In this document: piece by piece, positions 1 to 9,615 of the stretch
Numbering within the stretch: position 1 is the stretch's first letter
Layout of the letters: each line of letters opens with the position of its first letter
Source of the DNA: Hypericum androsaemum
Taxonomy: Eukaryota; Streptophyta; Magnoliopsida; Malpighiales; Hypericaceae
Reading direction: 5' to 3'
DNA: 64,000 bases
Assembly (NCBI GenBank): GCA_963995505.1
Contig: OZ023185.1
Coordinates: forward strand, 17,247,691-17,311,690
Translations under genes and position numbers: made by a program
Notes under the pieces: generated by a model
The model's input: only the letters and a program-made list of their open reading frames with translations
The model's database searches: none
Told to the model about the DNA's origin: nothing

Positions 1-420
1 GGAAGTGATGTTGCGTGGGGTACTCCGTACCATCGCAAGAAACGAAGGGTTCAGTAAGGCGGGATTCGAAGGGTTCAATAATAAAGCGGGATTCGATGCA
101 TTTTTCGATTCCGCTGCTCTCAATAACTACAGTCAACTTTTAGAATAATTGCTCGTACTTGTATCGAGCCTTTGCCTTTTTAATTCTGTATAAGCCTTTC
201 AAATTCCTTTGGCTATAAAAGGGAATTAATCTACCACATGAAGGCATGGAGAAATCAATAATAAAAAAAGAAAGTGTTTCCCTTTTTATCGTTACTGTTC
301 ATCGTCTTCTTCCTTCACCGAGTCAACACGGGTCCAAAGCATCGGTACCCTAAGGCTCGTGGAGGCGTTTCTCACCAATATAACACTCGGAGCTCGGCGG
401 CTCCTATCATCAACATCCCA
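1..420 (+). mobile_element. Probable 3' part of an LTR (Copia-like), cut by the window edge
   Basis: The stretch has the layout of the R/U5 half of a plant LTR. A TATA box (TATAAAA, 214-220) is followed within about 45 bases by an A-rich AATAAT/AATAAA signal, then a pyrimidine-rich segment, and a run ending near CATCAACA. No primer-binding site or coding sequence follows, so it would be a 3' LTR or a solo LTR. The 5' end lies outside the window, so the TG start and target-site duplication cannot be checked. Confidence 0.35.
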
Positions 421-732
421 AATACGATCATATTGAATCCAAAGGGTACCTGAATTTAACACAAAACAATCTTATATGTCACTCGGATTAGCAAAGGAAG
501 TACATGATGAGTAGAACTTGATTAAGCTGTGCATACCTCATGGAGTGATTATCCACTATTGACCCTATAAGACTTCCTGGGTGAGCTGTTAGTCAATTCT
601 CCAATTCCCACCTCCGGAGGAAGCGGCCGAAGTTCAAGATATGATATGATATAATAATCAGAGATCCCCCTCTTGGAATAATAGTGTGTAAACAGAACAT
701 GAGGTGGTGGTACTTACTACCTTCAACGTTTG

Positions 733-1027
733 TGTTGGAATTGAGATCAGTTGCTGCATCAATCACTACAGCTGTTTAAGGTTGTAGCTGCTGCAATTTT
801 ATGCAGCTTGAATCTGCAGCAGCTAGAAGACAAGGCTATTGCAATTCTATGTATTAATGCATTTAATACCGTGTAATTATCTCTGTAAAGTGCCGGTCAT
901 AGTAGCCGTTACGATCATTTATTAAGTTGGTTAGTGTTAGCTAGGCTAGCCATTGTAAACTTTGTGTACAAGTGCTCTCCTAGTCAGCTAAATGGCTCAG
1001 ATACTCAATAACATCATTACTCATTCA
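733..1027 (+). mobile_element. Possible solo LTR (TGTTGG...CATTCA)
   Basis: The segment begins TGTTGGAATT, typical of Copia LTRs, and ends in CA after a stretch (TGTACAAGTGCTCTCC, then ACTCAATAACATC) that resembles the 3' part of plant Copia LTRs. No 5 bp target-site duplication is visible at the proposed ends. The call is weak. Confidence 0.2.
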
Positions 1028-1350
1028 TATTTGCTTTTAGTTTGGGACCCAAGAAATGTTTCCTGTGCTTATGTAATAAGCATCTGGCAGCCAGGAAGCA
1101 AACGCACTCTCAAAGTAAGAATGATGTAGAGTTAAATGGAGCACATAGAAGAAAAGAAAAAGGTACCATCTTGGTCACAGAAAACACAGGTCAGAGAGCA
1201 AAACAAAGTAAGACCAAACTAATTTAAATTAACAAGGACGCAGAAGCACAGCCTGGTGCTTGTTTCTGATAGATTCTGCTCGGCAGTTGTTAACGACAAC
1301 TACGATAATTATCCGATATCAACACAACTGCTACTGCTCAATGGAATAAC

Positions 1351-3878
1351 TCAAAGTACAACTAATTTAGCATTGGTTGGCATTATGCTTTCTAGACTCC
1401 TTATTAACACGGACTTTACCATCTCCCGTGTTGAGCCTGAGCTCATATCTTCATTCTTCCACAATTCACGTCGGTAAAGTTTATAATCCCACCACCAATC
1501 TCTCTCGTCAAACTCTATGACAACCTTCTCAAGAGGGGCAGCAGCGATGGAAAGCACACGTTCAACCATTTCGCAGACCACTCTTGACCCAGCAAATCCA
1601 GTCACCTCCAACAGTTTAAGGCGAGAATGCGTGAATTCCGTGGCTCCTCTCATCATCTCTATCTGATCACCGATGCAATGTACAATGCGAAGTCAGAAAC
1701 AAATGTATGTGCTGTAAAAAGCGACAAGCAAATGACAAGGAAACTGACCTTCCGCTCTGGATACCGTGCATAGGAAAACTCGAGCTCGTCGATTTGCTGC
1801 AACAGAAAAATAAAAGGGTGTCAATTTACTCTCTTGGTTACTTGCAATCTGTTAGTCGCATGGACTCGTCCTCTAGATGGTGAGGCAGTGAGATGCATAT
1901 GTTACAAAAACCATCTGAATATGAAGGGGTCAAAGTTTACCCTTGCTAATGCATATGATAGAAAAACCATCTGAATATGAAGGGGTCAAAGTTTACACTA
2001 ATTATCATTTATCAACCAACATAAAATACCTTTCAACCTCAAATCGAAAGGATTTGTTAAGACAATATCAAACAAAAGAACTATTGACCTCAACCAACAG
2101 AACTTTGAAATAGATAATTTCTCCCTCAGTATGCATGCTGTCATTTTCACAATCTAGTATCTACGGCTAACTAATCCAAAAAGAAGAGGCAGAGAGCAGA
2201 AGAAAATGAAGAAATCCACCTTGACTAAGAATCTCTGCAAATTTGGAGCAGCTTTAATCACAACAATCGGCCAGAGCATAAGAACGTCCAAACGTGTTTC
2301 CATCGCCACTTTCAGCTCTTCAAGCTTACGTAAAGTAGGAAGTTCTAACGGAAAGTTAATGCTTGTCCGTATTGCCTGAGCAAGCATTAAGTACATCAAT
2401 GTGCATGATTAATGAAGTGCATAGAAAAAAAATGGAGCTCAGAAATACTGATGCCACAGAGTCCATTTAATAAAAGCAAGCAGGCAGGTACGGCAGAAAC
2501 AAGTCCACAAAAGCAATTGTTAATGAAAATACGAACAGAAAAGTGATATATGCATACCTCTAAAGACATGTCGAGTTCCAATATTTTCAGCTGAAAGAAA
2601 TAGCTAAAATGCTCTAGAGGATGTCGGACAAACTCTTTCACAAATCGATCGAAATAGGTACCAGACAGGCGCAAGTCTGCCAAAAGTGGAGCATTGTTCA
2701 AAAGCAAATATCCATTCAAGCCATCATGCTAGATTTGGGGCAGAAATCTCAACCTTCAGCGGGACCAAGCAATGCTGTATCTCTAGGTGCTTCAACTTGA
2801 GGGATCGCCCACAAATTTTAAGGTTTGAAGAAAGAGACGAATGTAAAGAGAGTAGCTCAAGGAATGGGCAGCAAGATAGCAAGTACTCGACAGTTTCTCC
2901 TGGAGTATTGACATATGTGAGAGACAGTTCTTTCAGACTGATGCGGGGATAGGCATGAATGTCTGGATTACGAAAAGGTAAAAGCCTTTTCAAGCAGGGA
3001 AATTTGCTTAGTCTGTCTAGAGAACGAATACGATAGGGTGTTAAATCTAGGTTCAGTCTTTTTACGTCCCATCCAAAGGCAAATTCTATCCAGCGGAGGA
3101 GAACATGGTGGTATGATGGAGCAACGTCGAAGCAGACGCTGAACTGGTCGAGTTCTGGGCCTGTGAATGATTTCACGATGAAGTTCACCTCTTCTCTATA
3201 TCTTGCAACGTCGAATTTATCGGTCAAGTAACAACAACAACAGATCAAACGTGCAGGAAGCGGTCGGAGAAACACGGGAAAGATTAAATTAGTGCCAAGG
3301 CTGTATCTCCAAAGATATTTCCATCTACGAGAAAGAATGGAGCTCCAAGCGAGGCAATATACTGCCAGTGATTATATGATCATGTAATTTGCTGAAATCA
3401 TCCTGGGACAAATAGAGCATGTAAGCACGAGAAAGAAGAAGAAAGCAGATTACAATACCTCTGAGACATGATAAAAATGTACAATCAAACCCAAAAAAAA
3501 AAAAAGAAGAAGAAAGAGTTGTGTTCTATGTTAATAGTTCCATATCCAACACAAATAAACCTTTGATTCATATATTTGACCCAACAACCTTCCGAAGATG
3601 AGAACTTTACGCGTTTTCCCCTATACCAAACAGAAAAGACTACCAAACAAGAAGGAACAGAATCTCACATCTGAATGCTTGTGGACAAGACGGGGCCTCT
3701 TCTCGGGATTGTCCTGAGGAGGAGGGGCCGTGCTGATGTTGGACGACAAGGTGGCCCCATGGTCGAGGCAGCAATTAGTCTCAGTGTCCAGTTTGACACA
3801 CTTGCGCCTCTTCTTCCCCCACCTCAAAGACTTGTCAAGTGGTGGATTTGATGACGATCTCTCCATCTCAATCTGCAA
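1351..3878 (-). pseudogene. F-box / LRR / FBD-domain protein gene, disrupted
   Basis: F-box proteins of this type are SCF ubiquitin-ligase substrate adaptors. Five exons can be followed on the minus strand: 3878-3669 (basic N-terminus), 3402 to about 2570 (F-box remnant plus leucine-rich repeats), 2375-2220 (LELPTLRKLEELKVAMETRL), 1797-1750 and 1660-1351. The last carries the FBD domain (FTHSRLKLLEVTGFAG) and ends in LVVL-stop, as is usual for the family. Exon 2 opens DDFSKLHDHIIT, like an F-box start, but SILSRRWKYLW, which should lie about 20 residues later, is in another frame. This implies a deletion plus frameshift inside the F-box. A second break lies near 2690-2725, where the LRR frame hits TGA after ISAPNLA and continues (GYLLLNNAPLLADLRLSG) in a different frame. 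The exon-intron structure is otherwise kept, so this is a decayed duplicate rather than a retrocopy. Sequencing error could mimic one lesion, less easily both. Confidence 0.72.
1893..2002 (+). repeat. 56 bp tandem duplication in an F-box gene intron
   Basis: Two nearly identical copies (from 1893 and from 1949) begin ATGCATATG and share CCATCTGAATATGAAGGGGT. They lie in the intron between the two 3'-most LRR/FBD exons of the F-box pseudogene. Confidence 0.85.
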
Positions 3879-4130
3879 TTATGAACCTTCAAACACGCGA
3901 AGTTTGTTCGTTCGTCATCATGTGCGATTGGCTCTTTGCCCCTTCTCCTCATCGGCACACCTGAACAATTATGACAATAAACATATACATAAAATGTGTA
4001 ATGCGTCATTATTCTGCTAAGATAGAGTAACTTAAACTTCAGACTGTTACAAAGAAACTCAACACAACCCACATAGAGTTTCACAAAATATTACAAAGTA
4101 CAATCCTTTCAGTTCAAAATTAATTACAAT

Positions 4131-6768
4131 TCAACGTCCACGGCGGCGTCTACTCGTACTTGCCCCTACGGATACAGCTGCCGCTTTAGCTGCTTTAGCC
4201 GCTCTTGCCGCCGCAACTGCTCTTATATTAGTACAATTGGCTTTTGTGTGACCCCTTGTTTTACAGAGCGTACAGCGGACGAAAGGCACTGTATCCATTT
4301 CATTATGTATGCGCTTCCGTGGCTGTCCTCTACCCCTCGTTAATCTTTCATCTGGAATGAGCCTTACAACCGTTGGATCTTCAGGATACGGCCAATATTT
4401 AGGATTGCCCAGAGGAACAAACTTCAGTTGGTAGCAAGCTTGCGTGGTTTCCAGGCGATAATACTTATCCACAAATATCTTGTAATCGATGCCAAGTTCA
4501 GTACAACACGCCATCACATGTGAGCACGGATAGTGGTAAGCCTGGAATTTGCCGTAGCCACAAAATCCTGTGGAAAGATTAACTGAATGCTTTCTGTCCC
4601 CCTTTTGTCTTCTCATATCGTACCCAGTGCGAACTTCGTACGATCCAACTGTACTGTCAGAAACTCGCACTCTATGTCCATTGGCCTTTCCCTCCCACCG
4701 CTCCAACCTGTTTAGGAGCTTCTGTGACATCAATATTTTGCCAGTACAGCTCTCTTTCATACACTTAGTTGATCTCTCTTCAAAATATTCGGTTAGCTTG
4801 TTAAATGTCTCTGCCACCAAGGCCGTCACCGGTAAACGACGAACTTTTTTGAAGATCATATTTACGCACTCGGCAAAATTCATCGTCATGTTACCATATC
4901 GGCGTCCGCCATCCCACGCTAAGCTCCACTTGGGCAATTCCTGTTCATACATCCAGTTGAAGACCTCCTGGTCGACATTCTATATTTCTCGCATGTTAGC
5001 TTCCAACTTCCACAGTTGAGCTTGCATTCCTACAACCAACATAGTAAAAATATTAAATGTGGAGTAACAACTTGTAAAATAGTTTTAGACTACAAAACAT
5101 TTGTGCATGTCACCTGCAATCTTCATGACATTCCTCATGGCGTCATTTTTGAAGTGTTGTTAAGATTGCTTGCTACATGTCGAAGACAATATCGATGGGC
5201 GGTATCACTGTCTTCTCCCTAACCATACTCCGTATCCATTGCCTTTAATATGCCAGCATGTCGATCAGAAATAACACATATTCCATGTCGGCCAGGCGTG
5301 ACGTACTTCCGGACTTGTTTCATGAACCACGGCCAACTATCCGTGTTCTCACCCTCTACCAGAGCAAATGCTATTGGAATTATAGCATTATTACCATCAA
5401 TTACAGTGGCGATCAGGAGGACATGCTTGTATTTTCCATACAAGAACGTTCCATCAATCTCCAAGACAGGCATGCAATGTTTGAAAGCTTCAATGCAAGG
5501 CTTGAAGCTCCAAAAAACTCGCTTAAAGATCTTTGTTCCAGGCATCAGTGCTTCCACGTAATGGTCGCAACCAGGGAGGGTGTGATAATATTCCCATTCA
5601 ACAACAGTTCCAGGATTATTTGCCTTGCATGCTACAAACCATTGCGGAAGGCGATTGTAAGATTCTTGCCAATCCCCCCATAAATCTTGAAACGCCTTCT
5701 CTTTTGCCCACCAAGTCTTCGTATATGAGGGTCTAAACTTCATATGGTCGTGGATCTCTGACCTTAAAGTGGCCACACGAATTTCTGGTTGTTCCTCTAC
5801 TCGTTTCTTAATAATTTGTGCAATGAAAGCAGAAGTGAGTTGTTTATGATCCTGCGACTTTCGTAGGTGTGTTTCACGATTTTTCATGGACTGAAAAGTG
5901 TGCCCCTTCTTTCCTGTGAGACACGGATCTCCCATTTGCAATCATCCGTCTCCCATTTTTTACACTTCACAGAAAAAGTTTCTGGCCTTGTTTCTTTTCG
6001 GACAAACTCACGCCCATCGTTCATTACGAACGCCTCGATCTCCCTCTTTGCATCAAATTTGCTCTTCCAAATCGTACCCTCTTTCAACAAACCAGAACAA
6101 CTTCCATCTATTGCTCGGTCGCAATCCCATTCTTCACCATAAACAGTCATCGATGATTGTTCACCATATTGTTGTTCTCGGTATTGTTGTTCCTCTTCTT
6201 CTACTACTTCTTCTTCATCTTCGTCTTCTTCTGCTTCATTTTCGTCTTCTTCTGCTTCGTCTTCGTCTTCTACTTCTTCTGCTTCGTCTTTACGATCAAA
6301 ATTGTATGTGGCATATGGACCCGTCTCTCTAGGATCATTTTCAAACCAATCAAATATTGGTTCATGAGCAACATCCATCCCCGTTGACGTACCAGCTTCA
6401 ACGACAAACGGGTTATAATTATTAACCCTCTTTTCCATAATGATTGTAAGCTTAATCTCCTTCACCATTGGTCCAAAGAAGTTAATCATGGTCTCCAGCA
6501 TTATCCTAACAACTTCATCGTCGTTAATAAACATTGGACCAAATTGTCCTCTTCCAAATGGACATCTAAATATCAATGGCCCAAATTCTTCATTTGGACC
6601 TATTGGGATCTTTTCGTTAACTTTTTTCTGCAAGATATTGTATCTAACAAATGCTGCATGAAACTTCAACTTCTCTTTCCCACCACCTTGGTAATCAAAA
6701 CCGGTTTCATTGTTGTTGAAAATTACTCCATCGTATTTTAACTTTATTCTTATAACCCGGTTAGCCAT
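4131..6768 (-). pseudogene. Mutator-like (MuDR/MULE) transposase, degenerate
   Basis: MULE transposases cut and paste the element by DDE chemistry. On the minus strand the order is typical. First comes an N-terminal domain (from MANRVIRIKLKYDG at 6768) with a strongly acidic Glu/Asp tract near 6180-6300. Next is a MuDR-type DNA-binding segment (CKKWETDDCKWEIRVS). The catalytic core follows (EIDGTFLYGKYKHVLLIATV, VISDRHAGI). A SWIM zinc finger (FQAYHYPCSHVMACC) and a C-terminal CCHC knuckle (CTLCKTRGHTKANC), followed by Ala/Lys and Arg-rich residues, end it. At least four lesions are visible: a frameshift in the 5884-5941 overlap, TAG after KAMDTEYG (about 5219, probably TGG once), a 1 bp frameshift near 5150 (NN..FKNDAMRNVMK), and TAG between REI and NVDQEVFNW (about 4975-4985). 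An intron may lie near 5017-5115. It cannot make an active transposase. Terminal inverted repeats were not identified. Confidence 0.88.
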
Positions 6769-6984
6769 TATGAATACTACAACAAAAGAAAACAGTATGC
6801 AATTCTATATTAGCAACACAAAACATAATTTATATTAACGAAAATATCATATAAACATACATTCTTCTCCATCAATTTTTTGGTCCGACCACCTTAAGAA
6901 CCAGATGAAATTTAATCGGACTGGCAGGGTGGTCACTTTTTGTACTCGACCATCCGGAATTTACCAAGAAAAAATTCACAATCT

Positions 6985-7105
6985 GACCGGTCGTTCCGGT
7001 CGGATTGGTCAGACTAACCAGACCGGTCCGACCGACCCAACCGGTCCGATCGACCCGATTGGTCTGACCGACCCGACCGGTCCGACTCATTAAACCGGTC
7101 TGGCC
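6985..7105. repeat. GACCGGTC-rich imperfect minisatellite
   Basis: Short alternating motifs (ACCGGTCCGACCGACCC, GGTCGGATTGGTC) recur about every 18-20 bases. Because they contain ACCGGT and GACCGGTC they are locally self-complementary. The array lies just upstream of the transposase start. Long open frames here (repeating Thr-Gly-Pro) come from the repeat and are not a gene. Confidence 0.7.
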
Positions 7106-7135
7106 ATTGGGGTTGGTCAGTTTATAAAATCCGCA

Positions 7136-7365
7136 CACCCACAAAATTTTAAACAATCAGATATCACACTCAAAAAATAGAAGGAATTAATAATTTCAAA
7201 GCTAAAATATACTAATTATTTTTAATTAATGAACAAACTCTACATATATACACCCACAAAATTTTAAACAATCAGATATCACACTCAAAAAATAGAAGGA
7301 ATTAATAATTTCAAAGCTAAAATATACTAATTATTTTTAATTAATGAACAAACTCTACATATATA
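7136..7365 (+). repeat. 115 bp perfect tandem duplication
   Basis: Two head-to-tail copies start at 7136 and 7251, each beginning CACCCACAAAATTTTAAACA and ending TACATATATA. I saw no difference between them, so the duplication is recent or conserved by conversion. It lies upstream of the MULE transposase remnant. Confidence 0.92.
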
Positions 7366-7546
7366 CCAAAATATTAAAGTAAATTAATTTACCTGGTTTT
7401 GGGCAGGGTCTTCTATGGTATGCAGGACGTCTTCGTATGGATGACAAAAGGCTTCTGCGAGGTATCCATTATATAGGCCATATGATCGACTAAGATCCGA
7501 CCAAAAAAGTCAGATCTTGGACCAATATGATATATTCGACAAAAAA

Positions 7547-7648
7547 TGTCGGATCTTGGTCATATCCGAAATCTCCTATTCAGATTTCGGATATGGTTTA
7601 TCGACCAAGATCCGACAAAAACGGTCGGATCTTGGACCAAGATCCGAC
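7547..7648. repeat. Nested hairpin cluster built on GGATCTTGGTC / GACCAAGATCC
   Basis: The arm TGTCGGATCTTGGT-CATATCCGAAATC (7547-7573) pairs with 7583-7617 around a short loop. The right half of that stem (CCAAGATCCGAC, 7605-7616) can instead pair with GTCGGATCTTGG (7624-7635). A further copy, GATCCGAC, follows at 7641-7648, and related copies lie upstream at about 7490-7530. The stems compete, so the segment can fold in alternative ways. It may be a transposon end, but no owner was identified. Confidence 0.75.
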
Positions 7649-7861
7649 TTTTTTCGGCGTCCGTGCCACGTGGACGCCGTCCCCGCAATACTTTCAAATC
7701 GGACGCTTTTTTCACAAAAAATGGTGAATAGTAACACCATTCAGAAAAAAAAAAAACCCGCAGGAGAGAAGAAGGTACACACACGAATCAGAACCAATAA
7801 ATTAATAGACAGACATTTCCTGTGCTTGCATTGAGAATCTAATAGAGAATCAATGGCATAC

Positions 7862-8202
7862 CTACAGTTTTAGAAAATTCAATACTATCATCATTCTTCT
7901 CTTGGAAATTACGGTCCCTCGACGAAGCTAAAAGAGCCAACTGTGATTTGTCATCGTCGTCCAGCAACCCCAACTTCCTTTTCTTCGCCTGCGAATAAAT
8001 ATTAGCATTCAGAACACCAAAAAATCCAAAGTTACAGATACTCGCAGGCCATTCTTCTCCTTGGCATTCTTCTTGTGGTGGTCCTTCACCTTTCTTATGA
8101 TCTTGTACTTCTTGTGGTGCTCTTGCTCTCTGAGAAAAAATAGAAACCTTTGACGGGAAGATTGAAGCTTCGTGGCTACTTACTCTTGCTCCTCTTCACC
8201 AT
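7862..8202 (-). pseudogene. Truncated nucleostemin-like GTPase (NSN1/GNL3 type), exons 1-3 only
   Basis: NSN1-type proteins are nucleolar GTPases of 60S ribosome biogenesis, with a basic coiled-coil N-terminus before a circularly permuted GTPase domain. On the minus strand, exon 1 (8202-8184) starts MVKRSK with a GTAAGT donor. Exon 2 (8129 to about 8042) carries KYKIIRKVKDHHKKNAKEKN, close to the family's basic N-terminal block. Exon 3 (7988-7862) carries AKKRKLGLLDDDDKSQLALL and ends at a good donor (GTATGC). The exon 1-2 join gives a frameshift, with a few residues missing relative to the family. The usual linker before AKKRKLGL is also absent, and no GTPase-domain exon follows. It is a 5' gene fragment with introns kept, either a truncated duplicate or a transposon-captured piece. 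The tRNA-Met lies about 90 bases upstream on the same strand. The family call is from memory of its N-terminus. Confidence 0.62.
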
Positions 8203-8279
8203 GGTGGCGGAGGATACGGTTTTCGAAGAGTATTGTAATGGGAAAGGAGAAGCGAGAGTGGAGAATTTTTTTTATTCTC

Positions 8280-8285
8280 AAAAAA
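8280..8285 (-). terminator. Pol III terminator of the tRNA-Met gene
   Basis: Six T residues on the minus strand lie 7-13 bases past the tRNA 3' end, the usual Pol III stop. Confidence 0.7.
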
Positions 8286-8292
8286 GATAAGT

Positions 8293-8377
8293 TGGGGTGA
8301 GAGAGGCTCGAACTCTCGACCTCAGGATAACTCAGAAGCTATGAGACCTACGCGCTAGCCAACTGCGCCACCACCCC
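8293..8377 (-). tRNA. trnM-CAT: Elongator tRNA-Met (CAT) with intron
   Basis: Read on the minus strand, the gene starts GGGGTGGTGGCGCAGTTGG. Its acceptor stem (GGGGTGG) pairs with a 3' end that closes TCACCCC-A. The D-arm/A box (GGCGCAGTTGGCTAGCGC), anticodon CAT, and T-arm/B box (GAGAGTTCGAGCCTCTC) are all present. An intron of about 11 bases follows the anticodon, as in plant nuclear elongator tRNA-Met genes; total length is 85 bases with the discriminator A. Upstream there is a CAACAAT motif typical of plant tRNA genes, and downstream a T6 tract. CCA is not encoded, as expected. Everything needed for function appears intact. Confidence 0.95.
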
Positions 8378-8553
8378 GATTGTTGATCACCAATGCTAGT
8401 TACGCTTAATAACGGTTGATGAAATACAGACTAGATTGAATAACCTTAAAAAAAACATCGAACCAAATAATATAAATTTAAGTCTGTGTAACAATGAAAA
8501 ACTCCCAGCTACAAATATTTATAACTGATAATTTTTCAGTTCATTTAATTACG

Positions 8554-9273
8554 GGAAAAGTTCACTTTAATACTCTGTGGTATCGCGAAAAATCAAGTCA
8601 GTACCCTGTGGTTTAAAACGTATCAATTGAGTCATACTTATTCCAATTAACATCAATTAGAGGCCCGGGCAGCTGCCCGGACCTGCCCGAACCTACCCGA
8701 CCCCTGCCCGAACTACGTGGCCAGCCACGTCACCAAATTTTGATGACGTGGCGCCACGTGGAGAGGAGGAGGAGGAGGACGCGGGGGGAGGAGGAGGAGG
8801 AGGACGCGGGGAGGAGGAGGAGGAGGAGGACGCGGGGAGGAGGAGGAGGAGGACGCGAGGGGAGGAGGAGGAGGAGGACGCGGGGGGAGGAGGAGGAGGA
8901 GGAGGAGGACGCGGGGAGGAGGAGGAGGAGGACGCGGGGAGGAGGAGGAGGAGGACGCGGGGAGGAGGAGGAGGAGGAGGACGCGGGGAGGAGGAGGATG
9001 CGGGGGGAGGAGGAGGAGGCGGAGGAGGAGGAGGAGGAGGAGGAGGAGGGAAGGAGATGGATGTCCACGTGGCGCCACGTCATCAAAATTTGGTGACGTG
9101 GCTGGCCACGTAGTTCGGGCAGGGGTCGGGTAGGTTCGGGCAGGTCCGGGCAGCTGCCCAGGCCTCTAATTGATGTTAATTGGAATAAGTATGACTCAAT
9201 TGATATGTTTTAAACTACAGGGTACTGACTTAATTTTTTGCGATGCCACAGGGTACTAAAGTGGACTTTTTCC
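8554..9273. mobile_element. Foldback MULE-type MITE with about 210 bp terminal inverted repeats
   Basis: The left arm (8554 to about 8762) and right arm (about 9057-9273) are near-perfect inverted copies. The shared motifs, in order, are GGAAAA(A)GT(C)CACTTTA, CCTGTGGTTT, CAATTGAGTCATACTTATTC, AATTAACATCAATTAGAGG, CGGGCAGCTGCCCGG, a CCTGCCCGAACC block and GGCGCCACGTGGA. The 10 bp TTTAATTACG flanks the element on both sides (8544-8553 and 9274-9283). A 9-10 bp target-site duplication is the Mutator signature. There is no transposase, so it is non-autonomous. The loop is a purine-rich minisatellite. The element sits about 350 bp upstream of the plastid-protein gene's start codon. Confidence 0.88.
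8761..9056 (+). repeat. GGA-rich minisatellite inside the MITE (GAGGAGGAGGAGGACGCGGG units)
   Basis: About 14 units of (GAG)n-GACGCGGGG of variable length fill the loop between the MITE arms; one unit has GATGCG and one GACGCGAGG. The plus strand is almost all purine and rich in GG runs, so G-quadruplex or triplex structure is plausible. The multiple-of-three structure opens reading frames of about 120 codons on both strands across the whole element. These are low-complexity artefacts, not genes. Confidence 0.9.
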
Positions 9274-9615
9274 TTTAATTACGGTATTAAGGTTTCTTGT
9301 TTGGTTGTCGTTATCCAGTCCCCGCGGTTTTATTGTGTACTATTCACTATTAAGGTCAAACAAATATCGGCGAAGAAGACGAGAGAGAGAGAGAGAGAGG
9401 GCAAAGAGGTGGGTGAGGGCGACCGACCGTTTATTCCTAACACACAACACAACCGCGAACCCCACTTATCCACTCGAACGGAACTCGGCCTTTTATTATT
9501 TACAACGACCAAATTACCAATCCCTCCGCAATGCCAGATTCGGCGAATGGAGGGGGAAGCTTTTGATTGTTTGAGGTCGATAGCGCGAGCAGACGTTTCA
9601 CTTCCCCGATCCTGA

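Noticed and set aside
6893..7156. Frames with repeating Thr-Gly-Pro / Arg-Thr-Gly near the MULE
   Set aside because: Translation of the GACCGG minisatellite; no domain and no start context.
8713..9113. Long Glu/Arg/Gly-rich and Leu/Ser/Pro-rich open frames on both strands
   Set aside because: They come from the three-base periodicity of the GGA minisatellite and run into the MITE arms; no protein is implied.
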